Below are positions 5,750 through 6,004 of a stretch of 6,004 nt of DNA, piece after piece. Position 1 is the first letter of the stretch. Each line of letters starts with the position of its first letter. The DNA comes from DATCRE01 sp964235605 (GTDB lineage: Bacteria > Bacteroidota > Bacteroidia > Cytophagales > Cyclobacteriaceae). Position numbers and translations under genes: made by a program. Location: NCBI GenBank assembly GCA_964235605.1, contig CAXSCR010000114.1, forward strand, positions 1-6,004, given 5' to 3'. The notes beneath the pieces are model-generated. The model made no database searches, had not been told where the DNA came from, and was given only the letters and a program-made list of their open reading frames with translations.

Positions 5750-6004
5750 TAAAAGTAAACTTATAGCTTCTGGCTGCTAGCTCGATTTTTTAAAGTTTTA
5801 TGCAGGTGACTTACATGTCGGGCTCGTGTTACGGATTTGTATCTTGATCAGGTGGCATAACGAATAAGTAAGAGCAGCAGATCACAATCATCGTTGAAAG
5901 TGCAATTTAATAAATTAATTTTTGAGATGGTGGATATCACTGTGGCAAACAGCGATTCAGCGATTAAATTTTTTTCAGATTGCTGACCTCTACTCTTTAG
6001 GATC
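5750..6004. other. Upstream stretch without a convincing gene
   Basis: About 255 nt remain between the heptamer repeat and the window edge. I see no tRNA, rRNA fragment or clear promoter. A minus-strand frame is open from the window edge at 6003 to a TGA at 5848-5850 (about 51 codons, with no family I recognise), so it could be the end of a truncated neighbouring gene or chance. An exact tandem 8-mer, CAGCGATT twice, lies at 5950-5965. A small stem TAGC/GCTA followed by TTTTTT (about 5763-5792) is too weak to call a terminator. Confidence 0.4.

Noticed and set aside
1..6004. CRISPR array, insertion sequence, tRNA, riboswitch or toxin-antitoxin pair
   Set aside because: No spaced identical repeats of suitable length, no transposase or terminal inverted repeats, no tRNA cloverleaf and no small paired genes are visible on either strand.

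Overview
The window reads as an ordinary chromosomal segment from a member of the Bacteroidota, most likely a Cytophagales-type organism. It is low in G+C and every gene lies on the minus strand. The gene starts lack clear Shine-Dalgarno sequences. The best promoter has the Bacteroidota form (TTG, 19 nt, TAnnTTTG). The gene furthest downstream belongs to DUF2480, a family I know only from this phylum. The genus call is inference; no rRNA is present to anchor it.

In the direction of transcription (high to low coordinates) there is first a ~320 nt upstream stretch with no convincing gene but a degenerate heptamer repeat (5683-6004). Next come a secreted glycerophosphodiester phosphodiesterase (4768-5682) and a PfkB-family, adenosine-kinase-like sugar/nucleoside kinase (3675-4670). 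After a 130 nt gap with a strong Bacteroidota-type promoter and a leader stem-loop comes a tight five-gene cluster: rpmH (ribosomal protein L34), rnpA (RNase P protein), an S41 C-terminal processing protease, tsaB (tRNA t6A synthesis) and a DUF2480 protein. A weak terminator candidate lies just past the last gene.

The cluster looks like one operon. The rpmH-rnpA gap is 48 nt, rnpA and the protease overlap by 17 nt, the protease and tsaB share a TAATG junction, and the tsaB-DUF2480 gap is 46 nt. Three members serve translation (ribosome assembly, tRNA 5' maturation, tRNA A37 modification). The secreted protease is the functional outsider, and DUF2480 has no known function. The kinase and the phosphodiesterase look like independent housekeeping or scavenging genes.

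All genes are intact and near the usual length of their families. I found no mobile element, CRISPR array, tRNA, rRNA or defence system, and no convincing new multi-gene system. The items most worth a second look are the untested DUF2480 protein co-encoded with translation genes, the small RNA structures around rpmH, the heptamer repeat before the phosphodiesterase, and a perfect DnaA-box sequence near the left edge. Both ends of the window fall on GGATC, which suggests a cloned restriction fragment.
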